From assembly GCA_041389525.1 (NCBI GenBank), contig JAWKRR010000023.1, positions 1-64,000 of the forward strand: a DNA stretch of 64,000 nt, given 5' to 3'. Made by a program: the position numbers and the translations under genes. Each line of letters starts with the position of its first letter. Position 1 is the first letter of the stretch. Source of the DNA: JACKFB01 sp041389525. GTDB lineage: Bacteria; Myxococcota_A; UBA9042; PHBI01; JACKFB01. The notes under the pieces were generated by a model, which was given only the letters and a program-made list of their open reading frames with translations, was not told where the DNA came from and searched no databases. Shown here piece by piece: positions 1 to 8,312 of the stretch.

Positions 1-697
1 CGCACTCGCCGCGCGCCTTCGAGCCCTGCGCGACGCCGGGTGGCAGCCGGAGATCCCCGTCGGCGTCAACCTCGGCAAGTCCAAGATCACCGAGCTGGAC
101 GCGGCCGTGGACGACTACGCGACCAGCACCGAGCGGCTCGCCGCGGTCGCCGACTACCTCGTGGTCAACGTCTCGTCGCCCAACACGCCAGGGCTGCGCA
201 CGCTTCAGGACGCCGATCGCCTCGCCGCCATCGTGGAGGCGGTCGTCGCGCGGGCCGAGTCCCGGCCGGTCTTCGTCAAGCTCGCCCCCGACCTGGAAGA
301 CAGCGCGCTGGACGACGCGATCGCCGTCTCCGTCGAGCGCGGGGCCGCCGGTTTCATCGCCACCAACACGACGATCGACCACCACGGGCTCGCGGACGTC
401 GGCGCGGGCGGCCTCTCTGGCCAGCCGCTCTTCCCGCGCGCCCTCGACGTCGTGCGCCACGTCTGTCGCCGCACCGAGCTCCCCGTCATCGGCGTCGGCG
501 GCATCCGCAGCGCCGCCGACGTCCTGGCCATGCTCGCCGCCGGCGCCTCGGCGGTGCAGATCTATACCGCGCTCATCTACGAGGGGCCGACGCTGGTCCC
601 GCGGCTCTTGGGCGCTTTGTCCGCCGCGATGGATGCCGCAGGGGTCGCGGACCTCGCGGCTCTCGCCAAGGCCCCGCGCCCCGACGCCGCGGCTTGA
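1..697 (+). CDS. pyrD: Dihydroorotate dehydrogenase (quinone), C-terminal part
   Basis: This is the 3' part of a class 2 dihydroorotate dehydrogenase, the membrane-associated flavoenzyme that oxidises dihydroorotate to orotate with quinone in pyrimidine synthesis. The frame is open from base 2; the N-terminal membrane helix lies outside the window. Visible family signatures are GVNLGKSK near the left edge, NVSSPNTPGLR (FMN/substrate site with the class 2 catalytic Ser), FVKLAPDL, TNTTI, and the FMN-phosphate loop VIGVGGIRSAAD followed by GASAVQIYTALIYEGP. The TGA stop overlaps the ATG of rsgA (ATGA), so the two are probably co-transcribed and translationally coupled. Confidence 0.95.
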   Translation, partial: ALAARLRALRDAGWQPEIPVGVNLGKSKITELDAAVDDYATSTERLAAVADYLVVNVSSPNTPGLRTLQDADRLAAIVEAVVARAESRPVFVKLAPDLEDSALDDAIAVSVERGAAGFIATNTTIDHHGLADVGAGGLSGQPLFPRALDVVRHVCRRTELPVIGVGGIRSAADVLAMLAAGASAVQIYTALIYEGPTLVPRLLGALSAAMDAAGVADLAALAKAPRPDAAA

Positions 698-1602
698 TGA
701 GCAAGACCACGCACTTCGACGGGACCGTGGTCGAGGTCCACGGGATGCGCGCCACGGTGCTGCGCCACGACGATGGCGCCCGCGTCCGCTGCCGCCCCCT
801 GCGCGACCGCACCCAGCTCGCCGTGGGCGACCGGGTCGGCGTCGAGGAGAGCCGGCACGGCGCCGAGATCATGACCCTGGAGCCCCGCGAGCGCTGCCTG
901 TGGCGCCCGGTGGAGCGCGGGCGGCTGCTGATGGCCGCCCACGTCGACCGCCTGCTGGTCGTGGCCGCCGTCGAGCCGCCGGTCCGGCCCGGATTGCTGG
1001 ACCGCTTCCTCATCGCCGCGGACGCCGAGGACATCGACGTCGTCTTGGTGCTCAACAAGGTCGATCTGCCCGAGGTCGACGAGTCCCGGCGGCTGCTCGA
1101 ACCCTACCGCGCGCTCGACTACCGCGTGCTCGAGACCTCGGCGCATCAGGACGTCGGCACGGACGCCCTCCGCGAGCTCGCCCAGACCGGGATCACCGTC
1201 CTCGCGGGGCACTCCGGCGTCGGTAAATCCTCGCTGCTCAACGTGCTGGCCCCCGGCTCCACCCTGGCGGTCGGCGACCTGAACGCCATCACCGGCCGCG
1301 GGCGCCACACGACCTCGGTGACCACCTGCCATCTGATCGGCGAGGACTGGCCCGACGGCGGCCTCCTGGTCGACACCCCCGGCGTGCGCGCCTTCGGCCT
1401 CTACGGCTTCGAGCTGACCCGAATCGCCTACGGTTTCCGCGACTTGCGCCCGCACATCCTCGCCTGCAAGTTCCGCGACTGCCTCCACGAAGGCGAGCCC
1501 GACTGCGCGGTCGCGGCCGCCGTGCTCGCCGGCGACATCCCCGGCGAGCGCCACGCGAGCTACCTGCGAATCCTGGCCTCGGTGCGCGCCGGGACCGGCT
1601 GA
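697..1602 (+). CDS. rsgA: Ribosome small-subunit-dependent GTPase A
   Basis: A 301-residue circularly permuted GTPase that helps late maturation of the 30S subunit. It has an N-terminal OB-fold (about residues 5-65), then the G motifs in permuted order: G4 NKVD (120-123), G1 GHSGVGKSS (171-179) and G3 DTPG (226-229). The C-terminal zinc module is visible as ACKFRDC, followed by LHEGEPDC. The length is normal for the family. The ATG at 697 overlaps the pyrD stop, which fixes the start; the longer open frame upstream only shadows pyrD. Confidence 0.96.
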   Translation: MSKTTHFDGTVVEVHGMRATVLRHDDGARVRCRPLRDRTQLAVGDRVGVEESRHGAEIMTLEPRERCLWRPVERGRLLMAAHVDRLLVVAAVEPPVRPGLLDRFLIAADAEDIDVVLVLNKVDLPEVDESRRLLEPYRALDYRVLETSAHQDVGTDALRELAQTGITVLAGHSGVGKSSLLNVLAPGSTLAVGDLNAITGRGRHTTSVTTCHLIGEDWPDGGLLVDTPGVRAFGLYGFELTRIAYGFRDLRPHILACKFRDCLHEGEPDCAVAAAVLAGDIPGERHASYLRILASVRAGTG

Positions 1603-1700
1603 TCTTCGCCGCCCCGCCGGGATTGCCAGCGCCTCGAAGCCCGTTGCACAAGGCCCTCGCTTCGTTGACGCCGACCCCAACCGTCCGGATACTCCGCCGC

Positions 1701-3044
1701 GTGAGCCCACACCGCACCGCCGCCACCGTCTCGCCGCGCGCTCTCTCCCGACTCGCGCTCGCGGTCTGCTTTTTCGCCGGCCCCGCCCTCGCGGCCGCCC
1801 CCGGCGTCGTCGAGTCGCGGCCCGACCCGGTGCCCATCCTCGCGCCCGACCTGCCCATCCCGGCGGAGACCCTCGGCGTCGCCACCCCCATCAGCGACCC
1901 CAGCACGCGCGCCATGCGCCACTTCTACGAGAGCCTGCAAGCCAGCGCGCGCGGCGAACACAAGACCAACATCGTCGTCTACGGCGCCAGCCACGTGGCC
2001 GGCGACATGTTCACGCGGGTGATCCGCCACCGCCTCCAGGGGCTCTTCGGCGACGCCGGCATCGGCTTCGTGGTGCCCAGCCGGCCCTGGCGCGACTACA
2101 ACCAGCGCGACGCGAACCTCAGCTACTCCGAGCGCGGCTGGGACTACGCGTTCGTCAGCTCGCGCCACGGCCGCGAGGACGGGCTCTACGGCCTCGCCGG
2201 CTGCTCGTTTGAGAGCGGCGACAAGCGCGCGTGGTGCAAGGTCGGGACCTCGCGCTCCGGGACCTTCGGCGGCTCCCTCGACTCGGTCGAGGTCTGGTTC
2301 TGGAAGCAGCCCAAGGGCGGCGACTTCGAGGTCATCATCGACGGGGCGAAGGGAAAGCGCGTGAAGACCCGCGCCCCCGACGCAGGGCCCGGCTACGCCA
2401 CCTTCCAGCTCAGCGACGGCCCCCACGAGGTCGAGATCCGCCCCCGCGGAAACGGCCGCGTCCTGCTCTTCGGCGTCGCCCTGGACCGAAACCGCCCGGG
2501 CGTGGTCATGGACTCCATGGGCATCAACGGCGCCCGGGCCTCCGCGCAGCTACAGTGGGACCCACGCCTCTTCGCTGAGCACCTCACCCGCCGCGACCCC
2601 GATCTCGTGATCCTGGCGTACGGCACCAACGCCATCGGCGACGACGACGACCCGATCGAGTCCTACGAAAAGCGCCTCGATCTGGTGGTGAACCGCGTGC
2701 GCTCGCTGCTCCCGCGCACGAGCTGCCTCATCGTCGGCCCCAGCGACCGGCCCATCAAAGTCGACAATGTCGGCCCCGGCGGCGACGCCTTCATGTCGTT
2801 TCTGCCGCGAGCGCGCCAAGAGGCTGTCATCGCCGTGCAAAAGCGCGTCTCCCATCGCTACGGCTGCGGCCACTGGGACATGGCGGCGGCCCAGGGGGGC
2901 ACCCTCGGCATGGTCGAGTGGGTCGCCGCGGAGCCACGGCTGGGCGCCCGCGACTACGTCCACCTGACCCGCGCCGGCTACGAGCGCATGGCCGACCTCT
3001 TCTGGGACGCGCTCATGGTGGGCTACGACCTCGACGAGCGCTGA
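1701..3044 (+). CDS. Secreted SGNH/GDSL-family protein, first of O-acetylation cassette
   Basis: About 447 residues, starting at GTG 1701; an upstream in-frame TTG at 1623 is possible but would put a long basic stretch before the signal peptide. A hydrophobic segment (LALAVCFFAGPALAAAPG) looks like a cleaved signal peptide. The SGNH catalytic blocks are present: Ser97 in VVYGASH, AYGTNAIGD as the Gly/Asn block, and Asp418/His421 in DYVHLTRAG. A beta-rich insert lies between blocks I and III. The gene sits just upstream of an MBOAT acyltransferase and resembles the second SGNH gene after it. By analogy with AlgJ/AlgX and PatB it probably passes acetyl groups to an extracellular polymer, but it could be an esterase. 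The substrate is unknown. Confidence 0.8.
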   Translation: MSPHRTAATVSPRALSRLALAVCFFAGPALAAAPGVVESRPDPVPILAPDLPIPAETLGVATPISDPSTRAMRHFYESLQASARGEHKTNIVVYGASHVAGDMFTRVIRHRLQGLFGDAGIGFVVPSRPWRDYNQRDANLSYSERGWDYAFVSSRHGREDGLYGLAGCSFESGDKRAWCKVGTSRSGTFGGSLDSVEVWFWKQPKGGDFEVIIDGAKGKRVKTRAPDAGPGYATFQLSDGPHEVEIRPRGNGRVLLFGVALDRNRPGVVMDSMGINGARASAQLQWDPRLFAEHLTRRDPDLVILAYGTNAIGDDDDPIESYEKRLDLVVNRVRSLLPRTSCLIVGPSDRPIKVDNVGPGGDAFMSFLPRARQEAVIAVQKRVSHRYGCGHWDMAAAQGGTLGMVEWVAAEPRLGARDYVHLTRAGYERMADLFWDALMVGYDLDER

Positions 3045-3055
3045 GCCCTACGTGC

Positions 3056-3084
3056 TTGACCGCGGCCCGCTGACGCCCTAAACA
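3056..3084 (+). promoter_or_regulatory. Sigma-70-type promoter for the MBOAT gene
   Basis: TTGACC (3056-3061), a 17-base spacer and TAAACA (3079-3084) lie in the 75-base gap before the MBOAT start at 3119. The two boxes match the sigma-70 consensus at five and four of six positions with ideal spacing. It would allow the MBOAT gene to be transcribed apart from the SGNH gene upstream. Seen by inspection only. Confidence 0.55.
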
Positions 3085-3118
3085 CACGGCCTCCGCAGCG
3101 GCCCCCTCGGGAGCACGA

Positions 3119-4549
3119 ATGCTCTTCAACAGCCTCGAGTATGCGATCTTCCTGATCGCGGTTCTCGTGGTGTACTGGGCCCTGGCCCGGACACGAGCGC
3201 TGCGGATCGGCTTTTTGCTCGTCGCCAGCTACGTGTTCTACGCGGCGTCCAACCCGTGGTTCATCACGCTGCTGGCCGCGTCCACGGTCACCGACTACTT
3301 CGCCGCCCTCGGCATGGACCGCGCCGCCACGCGCGAGCAGCCCCGCGCCCGCAAGGCCTGGCTGGTCGTGAGCCTCACGCTCAACCTCGGCCTGCTCGGC
3401 GTCTTCAAGTACTCGAACTTCTTCTACGAATCCGTCGTCGGCCTGGCGAATCTCTTCGGCGCGGGCTGGAGTTTCGAGCGTCTGGACATCCTGCTGCCCG
3501 CCGGCATCAGCTTCTACACCTTCCAGACGATGAGCTACTCCATCGACGTCTACCGCGGGAAGCTCGCACCGGAGCGCAGCTTCCTCCGCTTCGCGTTCTT
3601 CGTCGGCTACTTCCCGCAGCTCGTCGCCGGCCCCATCGTCCGCGCCATCGACTTCTTGCCGCAGATCCCGAAGCCGGCCTTCGTCTCGCGCCTCCAAGCG
3701 GGCCGCGCCTTCTGGCTCATCGGCATCGGCCTCTTCAAGAAGGTGGTCATCGCCGACTACCTCGCCGTCAACCTCGTCGACCGCATCTTCGACGCCCCCG
3801 AACGCTTCAGCTCCATCGAGGTCCTGCTCGGGCTCTACGCCTACACCATGCAGGTCTACATGGACTTCTCGGCCTACTCCGACATCGCCATCGGCTCAGC
3901 CCTCCTCATGGGCTTTCACCTGCCCGACAACTTCGACCGCCCCTACGCCGCCACCAGCATCGCCGACTTCTGGCGCCGCTGGCACATGACCCTGGGCTCG
4001 TGGCTGCGCGACTACCTCTACTACCCGCTGGGCGGCTCGCGCCTCGGCGACCGCCGCGCCTACATCAACCTCTACATCACGTTCTTGCTCATCGGCCTCT
4101 GGCACGGCGCCAACTGGACCTTCGTCGCCTACGGCTCGCTCCACGCCACCGCCATGTGCATCAACCGCTACTTCCGCGTGCACGTCGGCGGCCGCGACAA
4201 GACCCCCGCGTGGGGCTTCGCCTGGGTCTGGCGCGTCGCCCTGACGCTGCACTTCGTCGTGCTGGCCCGCATCCTCTTCCGCTCCCAATCCTTCGAGCAG
4301 GCCGGCGATGTCGTCGCGGGCCTGCTCGGCGGCGGCACCCATGTGACCGCGATGACGCCGGTCCTGTGGGGAATGCTGGTCGGCGCCTTCGTTGTTCATT
4401 GGCTCCCACGCCGCTATGTCGACGGCATCGGGCGCCGCTACGAGCGCCTGCCCATGGTCCTCCAAGGCGCGCTGCTCGGCTGCGCCATCCTCCTGATCAT
4501 GCAGGTCGCCAGCGCCGACGTGGTCCCCTTCATCTACTTCCAGTTCTGA
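3119..4549 (+). CDS. MBOAT-family membrane O-acyltransferase (AlgI-like)
   Basis: A 476-residue polytopic membrane protein of the AlgI/DltB/PatA branch of MBOAT enzymes, which move acyl groups, usually acetyl, across the inner membrane for O-acylation of polysaccharides. Many hydrophobic helices are visible from residue 5 on. Family signatures are LPAGISFYTFQTMSYSIDVY, GYFPQLVAGPI, the block FWRRWHMTLGSWLRDYLYYP, and the invariant catalytic His (about residue 329) in GLWHGANW. The start at ATG 3119 has GGGAG upstream. SGNH proteins on both sides are the expected periplasmic partners. Confidence 0.93.
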   Translation: MLFNSLEYAIFLIAVLVVYWALARTRALRIGFLLVASYVFYAASNPWFITLLAASTVTDYFAALGMDRAATREQPRARKAWLVVSLTLNLGLLGVFKYSNFFYESVVGLANLFGAGWSFERLDILLPAGISFYTFQTMSYSIDVYRGKLAPERSFLRFAFFVGYFPQLVAGPIVRAIDFLPQIPKPAFVSRLQAGRAFWLIGIGLFKKVVIADYLAVNLVDRIFDAPERFSSIEVLLGLYAYTMQVYMDFSAYSDIAIGSALLMGFHLPDNFDRPYAATSIADFWRRWHMTLGSWLRDYLYYPLGGSRLGDRRAYINLYITFLLIGLWHGANWTFVAYGSLHATAMCINRYFRVHVGGRDKTPAWGFAWVWRVALTLHFVVLARILFRSQSFEQAGDVVAGLLGGGTHVTAMTPVLWGMLVGAFVVHWLPRRYVDGIGRRYERLPMVLQGALLGCAILLIMQVASADVVPFIYFQF

Positions 4550-4564
4550 GAGCCCGGCTCACCC

Positions 4565-6211
4565 ATGGCCACCTTCCACGAGATCGAGACCGAGGACCTC
4601 CCCGCGGACGGCGCGCCGTCGTGGGATGAGCGGCGCCTGCCGCCCGGAGTTCCCCGCATCTTCCTCGGGCTGGCGGCCCTGGCGGTGGTCACGGCGATCC
4701 CCTATTTCGCAGCAGATCTCGAGCGGTTTCGCGCTTGGGTGCCGGGCGAGGCGGTGCCCTTCGCCAAGCTCTTCCGCACCGACGTGGAGATGAAATTCCA
4801 CGGCGCGGGTGCCGGCGCCGACCCAGAGGCCGGGCTCGTGGAGTCGGAGAAAGAGGCGCTCGCAGCCACCGCAGCCCTCGACGACGCGGACGAGCCCGTC
4901 GAGGCGCCCGCCATCGCGGTCATCACCGAGCCTGCGCCAGCGGAAGCAGACCCCGCCGCGCCCGCCGACACGGCCCTCGCCGACGCTGGCGCCGACGCGC
5001 CCAAGGCCGAGGGAGATAAGCCAGCCCCCCCGACGCCACGCATCGTCATCCCGCCCGAGACCTACGCAGGCGTCGAGGTCCTCATCGAGGACCCCCACGG
5101 CGCCATGGACTCGGTCTACCGATCCCTGCGCGACACCGCCCTCAAAAAGCCAGACGCCATCACGCGAATCGCTCACTGGGGAGACTCGGCCATCGGCGCC
5201 GACGGCATGACCTCGGTGACCCGGCGGCTGCTTCAGCGCGAGTTCGGCGACTCCGGCCACGGCTTCATCCTCGTGGAGTCCGGCACCGACTGGTACCTGC
5301 ACAAGGACATCCGCTACGGGCAGGCGGCGTGGAAGGCCATCAAGATCATCGACGCGGTCGACCCGCGCGGCCGCTACGGGTACGGCGGCGTGCAGTCGCG
5401 CGGCTACCAGGGCGCCAACGCGTGGTTCGCGACGGTGACCGAGGGCCCGGTGGGTCGCAACGTCGGGCGCTTCGACATCCTGTATCAAACGGGGCCGAAG
5501 TACGGCGACCTGTCGGTGACGGTCGACGAGGGCGAGCCGACCATCCTCAGCACCGCGGCCGACGAGATCGGCGATGAGCTGCACACGGTGCGCGTCCCCG
5601 ACGGCCCCCACAAGCTGACCGTGCGCGTGGCGGGCGGCGGCGTCGTGCGGCTCTACGGCGTCATCCTCGAGCGCGAGCAGCCGGGGGTCGTCTACGACTC
5701 CATGGGCCTGGTCGGCGCGCGCGGCCAGCGACTGCTGAACGCCGACCCGGACCACTGGAAGCGCCAGCTCGAGCTTCGCCGCCCGAACATGATGATCCTG
5801 ATGTACGGCGGAAACGAGCTTGTGGACCGCGGCATGAACATGGAGCGCTACCGTGGGCAGTTCACCGAGCTGGTGCACCGCTTCCGCGCGTCCAGACCCG
5901 ACGCCACCTGCCTCATCATGAGCCCGCTGGACCACGGCGAGCGCGACCGCGGCCGCATCCGCACCGACCCGCAGCTGCTGAAGATGATGGTGGTGCAGCG
6001 CGAGGTCGCGTTGGCCGAGGGGTGCGCGTGGTACTCGGTCTTCGACGCCATGGGCGGGGAGGGCTCGATGGGGCGCTGGTTTCGCAGCGAGCCGCGCTTG
6101 GGCTGGGGCGACCTGGCCCACCCGACCAAAGAGGGCTCGCGCGTCCTGGGCGATCGGTTCTACCGTGCCATCATGAAAGGATTCAGCGACTGGTTGGAGC
6201 GAAACCCGTGA
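4565..6211 (+). CDS. Membrane-anchored SGNH-family protein, second of cassette
   Basis: A 548-residue protein with a short cytoplasmic N-terminus, one predicted signal-anchor helix (about residues 37-56, IFLGLAALAVVTAIPYF), then an Ala/Glu/Pro/Asp-rich spacer (about 90-165) and an SGNH hydrolase domain. Catalytic residues are visible: Ser208 in HWGDSAIG, MYGGNELVD as block III, and Asp516/His519 in DLAHPTKEG. The overall layout follows the first SGNH protein (shared PGVVYDSMG/PGVVMDSMG segment), suggesting an old duplication. It starts 15 bases after the MBOAT stop and shares GTGA with the next gene. The likely role is the periplasmic acetyl-transfer step. Confidence 0.82.
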   Translation: MATFHEIETEDLPADGAPSWDERRLPPGVPRIFLGLAALAVVTAIPYFAADLERFRAWVPGEAVPFAKLFRTDVEMKFHGAGAGADPEAGLVESEKEALAATAALDDADEPVEAPAIAVITEPAPAEADPAAPADTALADAGADAPKAEGDKPAPPTPRIVIPPETYAGVEVLIEDPHGAMDSVYRSLRDTALKKPDAITRIAHWGDSAIGADGMTSVTRRLLQREFGDSGHGFILVESGTDWYLHKDIRYGQAAWKAIKIIDAVDPRGRYGYGGVQSRGYQGANAWFATVTEGPVGRNVGRFDILYQTGPKYGDLSVTVDEGEPTILSTAADEIGDELHTVRVPDGPHKLTVRVAGGGVVRLYGVILEREQPGVVYDSMGLVGARGQRLLNADPDHWKRQLELRRPNMMILMYGGNELVDRGMNMERYRGQFTELVHRFRASRPDATCLIMSPLDHGERDRGRIRTDPQLLKMMVVQREVALAEGCAWYSVFDAMGGEGSMGRWFRSEPRLGWGDLAHPTKEGSRVLGDRFYRAIMKGFSDWLERNP

Positions 6212-6666
6212 GCACCGAGCACCCGCCCACCGAGCTTACGATTGTCCAGGTAGTGATTGGCGATTCGGACTATTTGGCCGAGCGGCGCCTGCGCTACGAG
6301 GTGCTGCGCCGTCCCATCGGCTGGGACGAGGGCACCGAGCGCCAAGCCGTCGAGGACCAGGCGCTGCACTGGGTCGCCAAAGACGCCGCCGGCAAGGTCA
6401 TCGGCTGCGTGATGATGCACGACCAGGGCGACGGCACCGCGAGGCTCCTGCAGATGGCGGTCACCGAGCCCTTGCAAGGCCGCGACATCGGCCGCCGCCT
6501 CGTAAAGACCCTGGAAGCCCACGCCCGCGAGCAGGGCATCCACACCATCAGCCTCCACGCCCGCCAGAGCGCCATCCCCTTCTACGAACGCCTCGGCTAC
6601 GCCACCTACGGCGACCCCTACGTCGAGGTCACGCTGCCGCACCAGAGCATGAAGCGGTCTCTGTAG
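6208..6666 (+). CDS. GNAT-family N-acetyltransferase
   Basis: A 152-residue single-domain GNAT protein. The acetyl-CoA pyrophosphate loop is seen in LLQMAVTEPLQGRDIGRRLV, and the beta6/beta7 part in SLHARQSAIPFYERLGYATYG, which is close to the ElaA/YjcF type. The GTG start overlaps the stop of the SGNH gene (GTGA), so it is probably translated as the last gene of the O-acetylation cassette, although small GNATs act on many amines and a role in the cassette is not shown. The substrate cannot be read from sequence. Confidence 0.85.
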   Translation: MSTEHPPTELTIVQVVIGDSDYLAERRLRYEVLRRPIGWDEGTERQAVEDQALHWVAKDAAGKVIGCVMMHDQGDGTARLLQMAVTEPLQGRDIGRRLVKTLEAHAREQGIHTISLHARQSAIPFYERLGYATYGDPYVEVTLPHQSMKRSL

Positions 6667-6996
6667 GGGTTGTCATCGGCGGCCATGGCGGCGGCTACGA
6701 CGCACGCTGACGACGCCGCTTCCTCGGGTCGCGTGTGCGGCGGCCACAAGGCCGCCTCCGTGCGCCCTCGGGCGCGTCGCCGTCAGCGAGCGTCTCGCTC
6801 GCCGCCCTGGCCGCCGATACGGTGGCAGATGGCCGTGGTCCCCGCCTGGCGCTGGCTCCTCGACCCTCCTTGGCGCTAGAGACCGTGCCCACATGGATCC
6901 CCCTCGCGCAGCCTAGCCCTCGTGAGCGTGGGGTGCGTCCGAGCCGGGGAGGGCGGCGCCAGCGCCTCGTGCTAGGGTCCCCGCTTCGGAGGTGCG
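6667..6996. other. 330-base intergenic stretch with clustered hairpins
   Basis: No convincing gene lies here. Three perfect short inverted repeats follow one another: GGCGGCC-ACAA-GGCCGCC (6739-6756), GCGCCC-TC-GGGCGC (6762-6775) and GCGAGCG-TCT-CGCTCGC (6786-6802). They could end transcription of the upstream cassette, although no T-run follows, or fold into a small structured RNA. Near the right end, GCTAGGGT about 25 bases before the next start may be a -10-like element. Confidence 0.5.
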
Positions 6997-7608
6997 ATGA
7001 GCTTCAGGCGCGGGCGAACCCTACTCGAAGTGGCACTGCTCACCGTCAGCCTCTGCGCTTGCGCGGGCGGCGGCGCGGGCTATGCGGAGGACACGCCCGG
7101 CGTCGGTGCGGACACTGGAGCGTTGGCCGGCGACACGTCGGACGGCGAGGTGCCCACCGCGACGCCCGAGGACCTGGACATGGCCACAGCGGACTTCGGC
7201 TGCATGTTGGACTTCCCACAGGTCGGCCGCTTCCGCATCACGAACCTGCTGGGCCACGAGGCCGAGGCCCTCGCCGTCGCGGCCTCACCGGACGGCGGCG
7301 TTTACCCGGTCGGCACGCTGATCCAGCTCGTGCCTTTTGAGGCCATGGTCAAGCGCCGCGCCGGCTACAGCGCGACGAGCCGGGACTGGGAGTTCTTCTC
7401 CCTGGACACCACCGGCCCGACAGCCGTCATCCTCGACCGCGGCGACTCGGGCGTGGTCAATCAGTTCGGCGGCGACTGCCTGAGTTGCCACATCAAGGCC
7501 GACGTGAAGTGGGACATGGTCTGCCAGCAGGGCCACGGCTGCGACGACCTGCCGCTGACACCCGCGGCCATCAAGCTCTTCCAAAACGACGACGGCCGCT
7601 GCCCCTGA
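6997..7608 (+). CDS. Lipoprotein with CxxCH heme-type motif
   Basis: A 203-residue predicted lipoprotein. The signal MSFRRGRTLLEVALLTVSLCAC places the lipid-attached Cys at residue 22, followed by an acidic spacer. A CxxCH motif (Cys161, Cys164, His165; DCLSCH) lies towards the C-terminus, as in cytochrome P460-like proteins and other single-heme periplasmic cytochromes. Two more Cys (in CQQGHGC) and a final Cys follow and may form disulfides. An excellent Shine-Dalgarno (GGAGGTG) precedes the ATG. The assignment as a c-type cytochrome rests on this one motif; the substrate is unknown. Confidence 0.7.
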   Translation: MSFRRGRTLLEVALLTVSLCACAGGGAGYAEDTPGVGADTGALAGDTSDGEVPTATPEDLDMATADFGCMLDFPQVGRFRITNLLGHEAEALAVAASPDGGVYPVGTLIQLVPFEAMVKRRAGYSATSRDWEFFSLDTTGPTAVILDRGDSGVVNQFGGDCLSCHIKADVKWDMVCQQGHGCDDLPLTPAAIKLFQNDDGRCP

Positions 7609-7702
7609 GTCGCGCCGGCCGCTCCGCACGGTGCCGAGGCGCCAACCACCCACGTTGACGGTGAACGAGTCAGAAGCGCACGTGAGGCGTGGGACAAAGG
7701 GA

Positions 7703-7996
7703 TCAAGCCGCTGAGGCGAGGTTCTCTCGGATGATCCGCGGGTGGCGGGCGGCGATGCGCAGCAGGGCCACGCTCGGCCCCTCGGGCTGGCGACGCCCCT
7801 GCTCCCATCCTTGGAGGGTGCGGACGCTGATCCCCAAGGCGGCAGCGAACTGCACCTGGGTGAGGCCGACGAAGGCACGCAAGTCGGCAATGTCGCGCCC
7901 AGACTGGATGTCGCCGGCCATCAGGCGCTTCCGCTGGGCTCGAACCAGGGTTCGTTTGAAGTCCGCGTCCGTTAGCTCCGGCATGTCATCGCTCAT
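7703..7996 (-). CDS. HTH (Xre/HigA-type) antitoxin of BrnT pair
   Basis: A 97-residue DNA-binding protein. The helix-turn-helix is visible in LRAFVGLTQVQFAAALGIS and VRTLQGWEQGRRQPEGPS, typical of Xre-family antitoxins (HigA/NadS-like). The start at ATG 7996 overlaps the toxin stop (ATGA), and an upstream extension to 8095 would only read through the toxin gene. Classical BrnT toxins pair with ribbon-helix-helix BrnA, so the Xre partner is a variant arrangement. Such antitoxins bind both toxin and promoter DNA; a candidate operator lies at 8300-8312. Confidence 0.85.
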   Translation of the reverse strand: MSDDMPELTDADFKRTLVRAQRKRLMAGDIQSGRDIADLRAFVGLTQVQFAAALGISVRTLQGWEQGRRQPEGPSVALLRIAARHPRIIRENLASAA

Positions 7997-8292
7997 CGTC
8001 GTTGCTCCATGTGGCGGCGGTACAGCCGTCGTTCGCTCAGGGTCGCCCAGCGGGCCGAGATGACCCGGATGATGTCGTCGACCCGCTCGGTCCAAATCAC
8101 CAGCACGAGCCCGCCTTGGATCGGGCCGATGGTGATGAATCGATCCTCGAACTCCGAGTGCTTCTCATCGAACAATTCCAGCGCATCGCCCTCGGCTTCG
8201 AAGACGCCAACCGCGTCCTCGAAGCTCAGACCATGCTTCTTCTGGTTGGCGCGATTCTTCGCTGGGTCCCAGTCAAACGTCATCGTCGACAT
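7993..8292 (-). CDS. brnT: BrnT-family ribonuclease toxin
   Basis: A 99-residue protein opening with the BrnT signature FDWDPAKNRANQKKHGLSFE and ending with the conserved ISARWATLSERRLYRRH. BrnT proteins have a RelE-like fold and cleave RNA, blocking translation when free of antitoxin. Two Met codons are possible starts, 8292 and 8283; the second gives the usual BrnT N-terminus (MTFDWDP). Toxin first, antitoxin second, with a 4-base overlap is the usual BrnT order. The pair stands alone between a lipoprotein and a secreted-protein gene. Confidence 0.92.
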   Translation of the reverse strand: MSTMTFDWDPAKNRANQKKHGLSFEDAVGVFEAEGDALELFDEKHSEFEDRFITIGPIQGGLVLVIWTERVDDIIRVISARWATLSERRLYRRHMEQRR

Positions 8293-8299
8293 GGTATCC

Positions 8300-8312
8300 G
8301 GCGCGTCGCGCC
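8300..8312. promoter_or_regulatory. Palindrome upstream of the toxin-antitoxin pair
   Basis: GGCGCGTCGCGCC is a perfect dyad with 6-base arms and one central base, lying 8 bases upstream of the brnT start. On the minus strand it follows a TTGACG box (8315-8320) and overlaps the spacer of a possible promoter. The -10 would fall at about 8293-8298, almost on the start codon, so transcription may be leaderless or begin at the second Met. It is a natural candidate for autoregulation by the Xre antitoxin. Confidence 0.45.

Noticed and set aside
1623..1700. TTG 1623 as start of the first SGNH gene
   Set aside because: It adds 26 residues before the signal peptide and has no ribosome site; GTG 1701 fits an exported protein better. 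It is not excluded.
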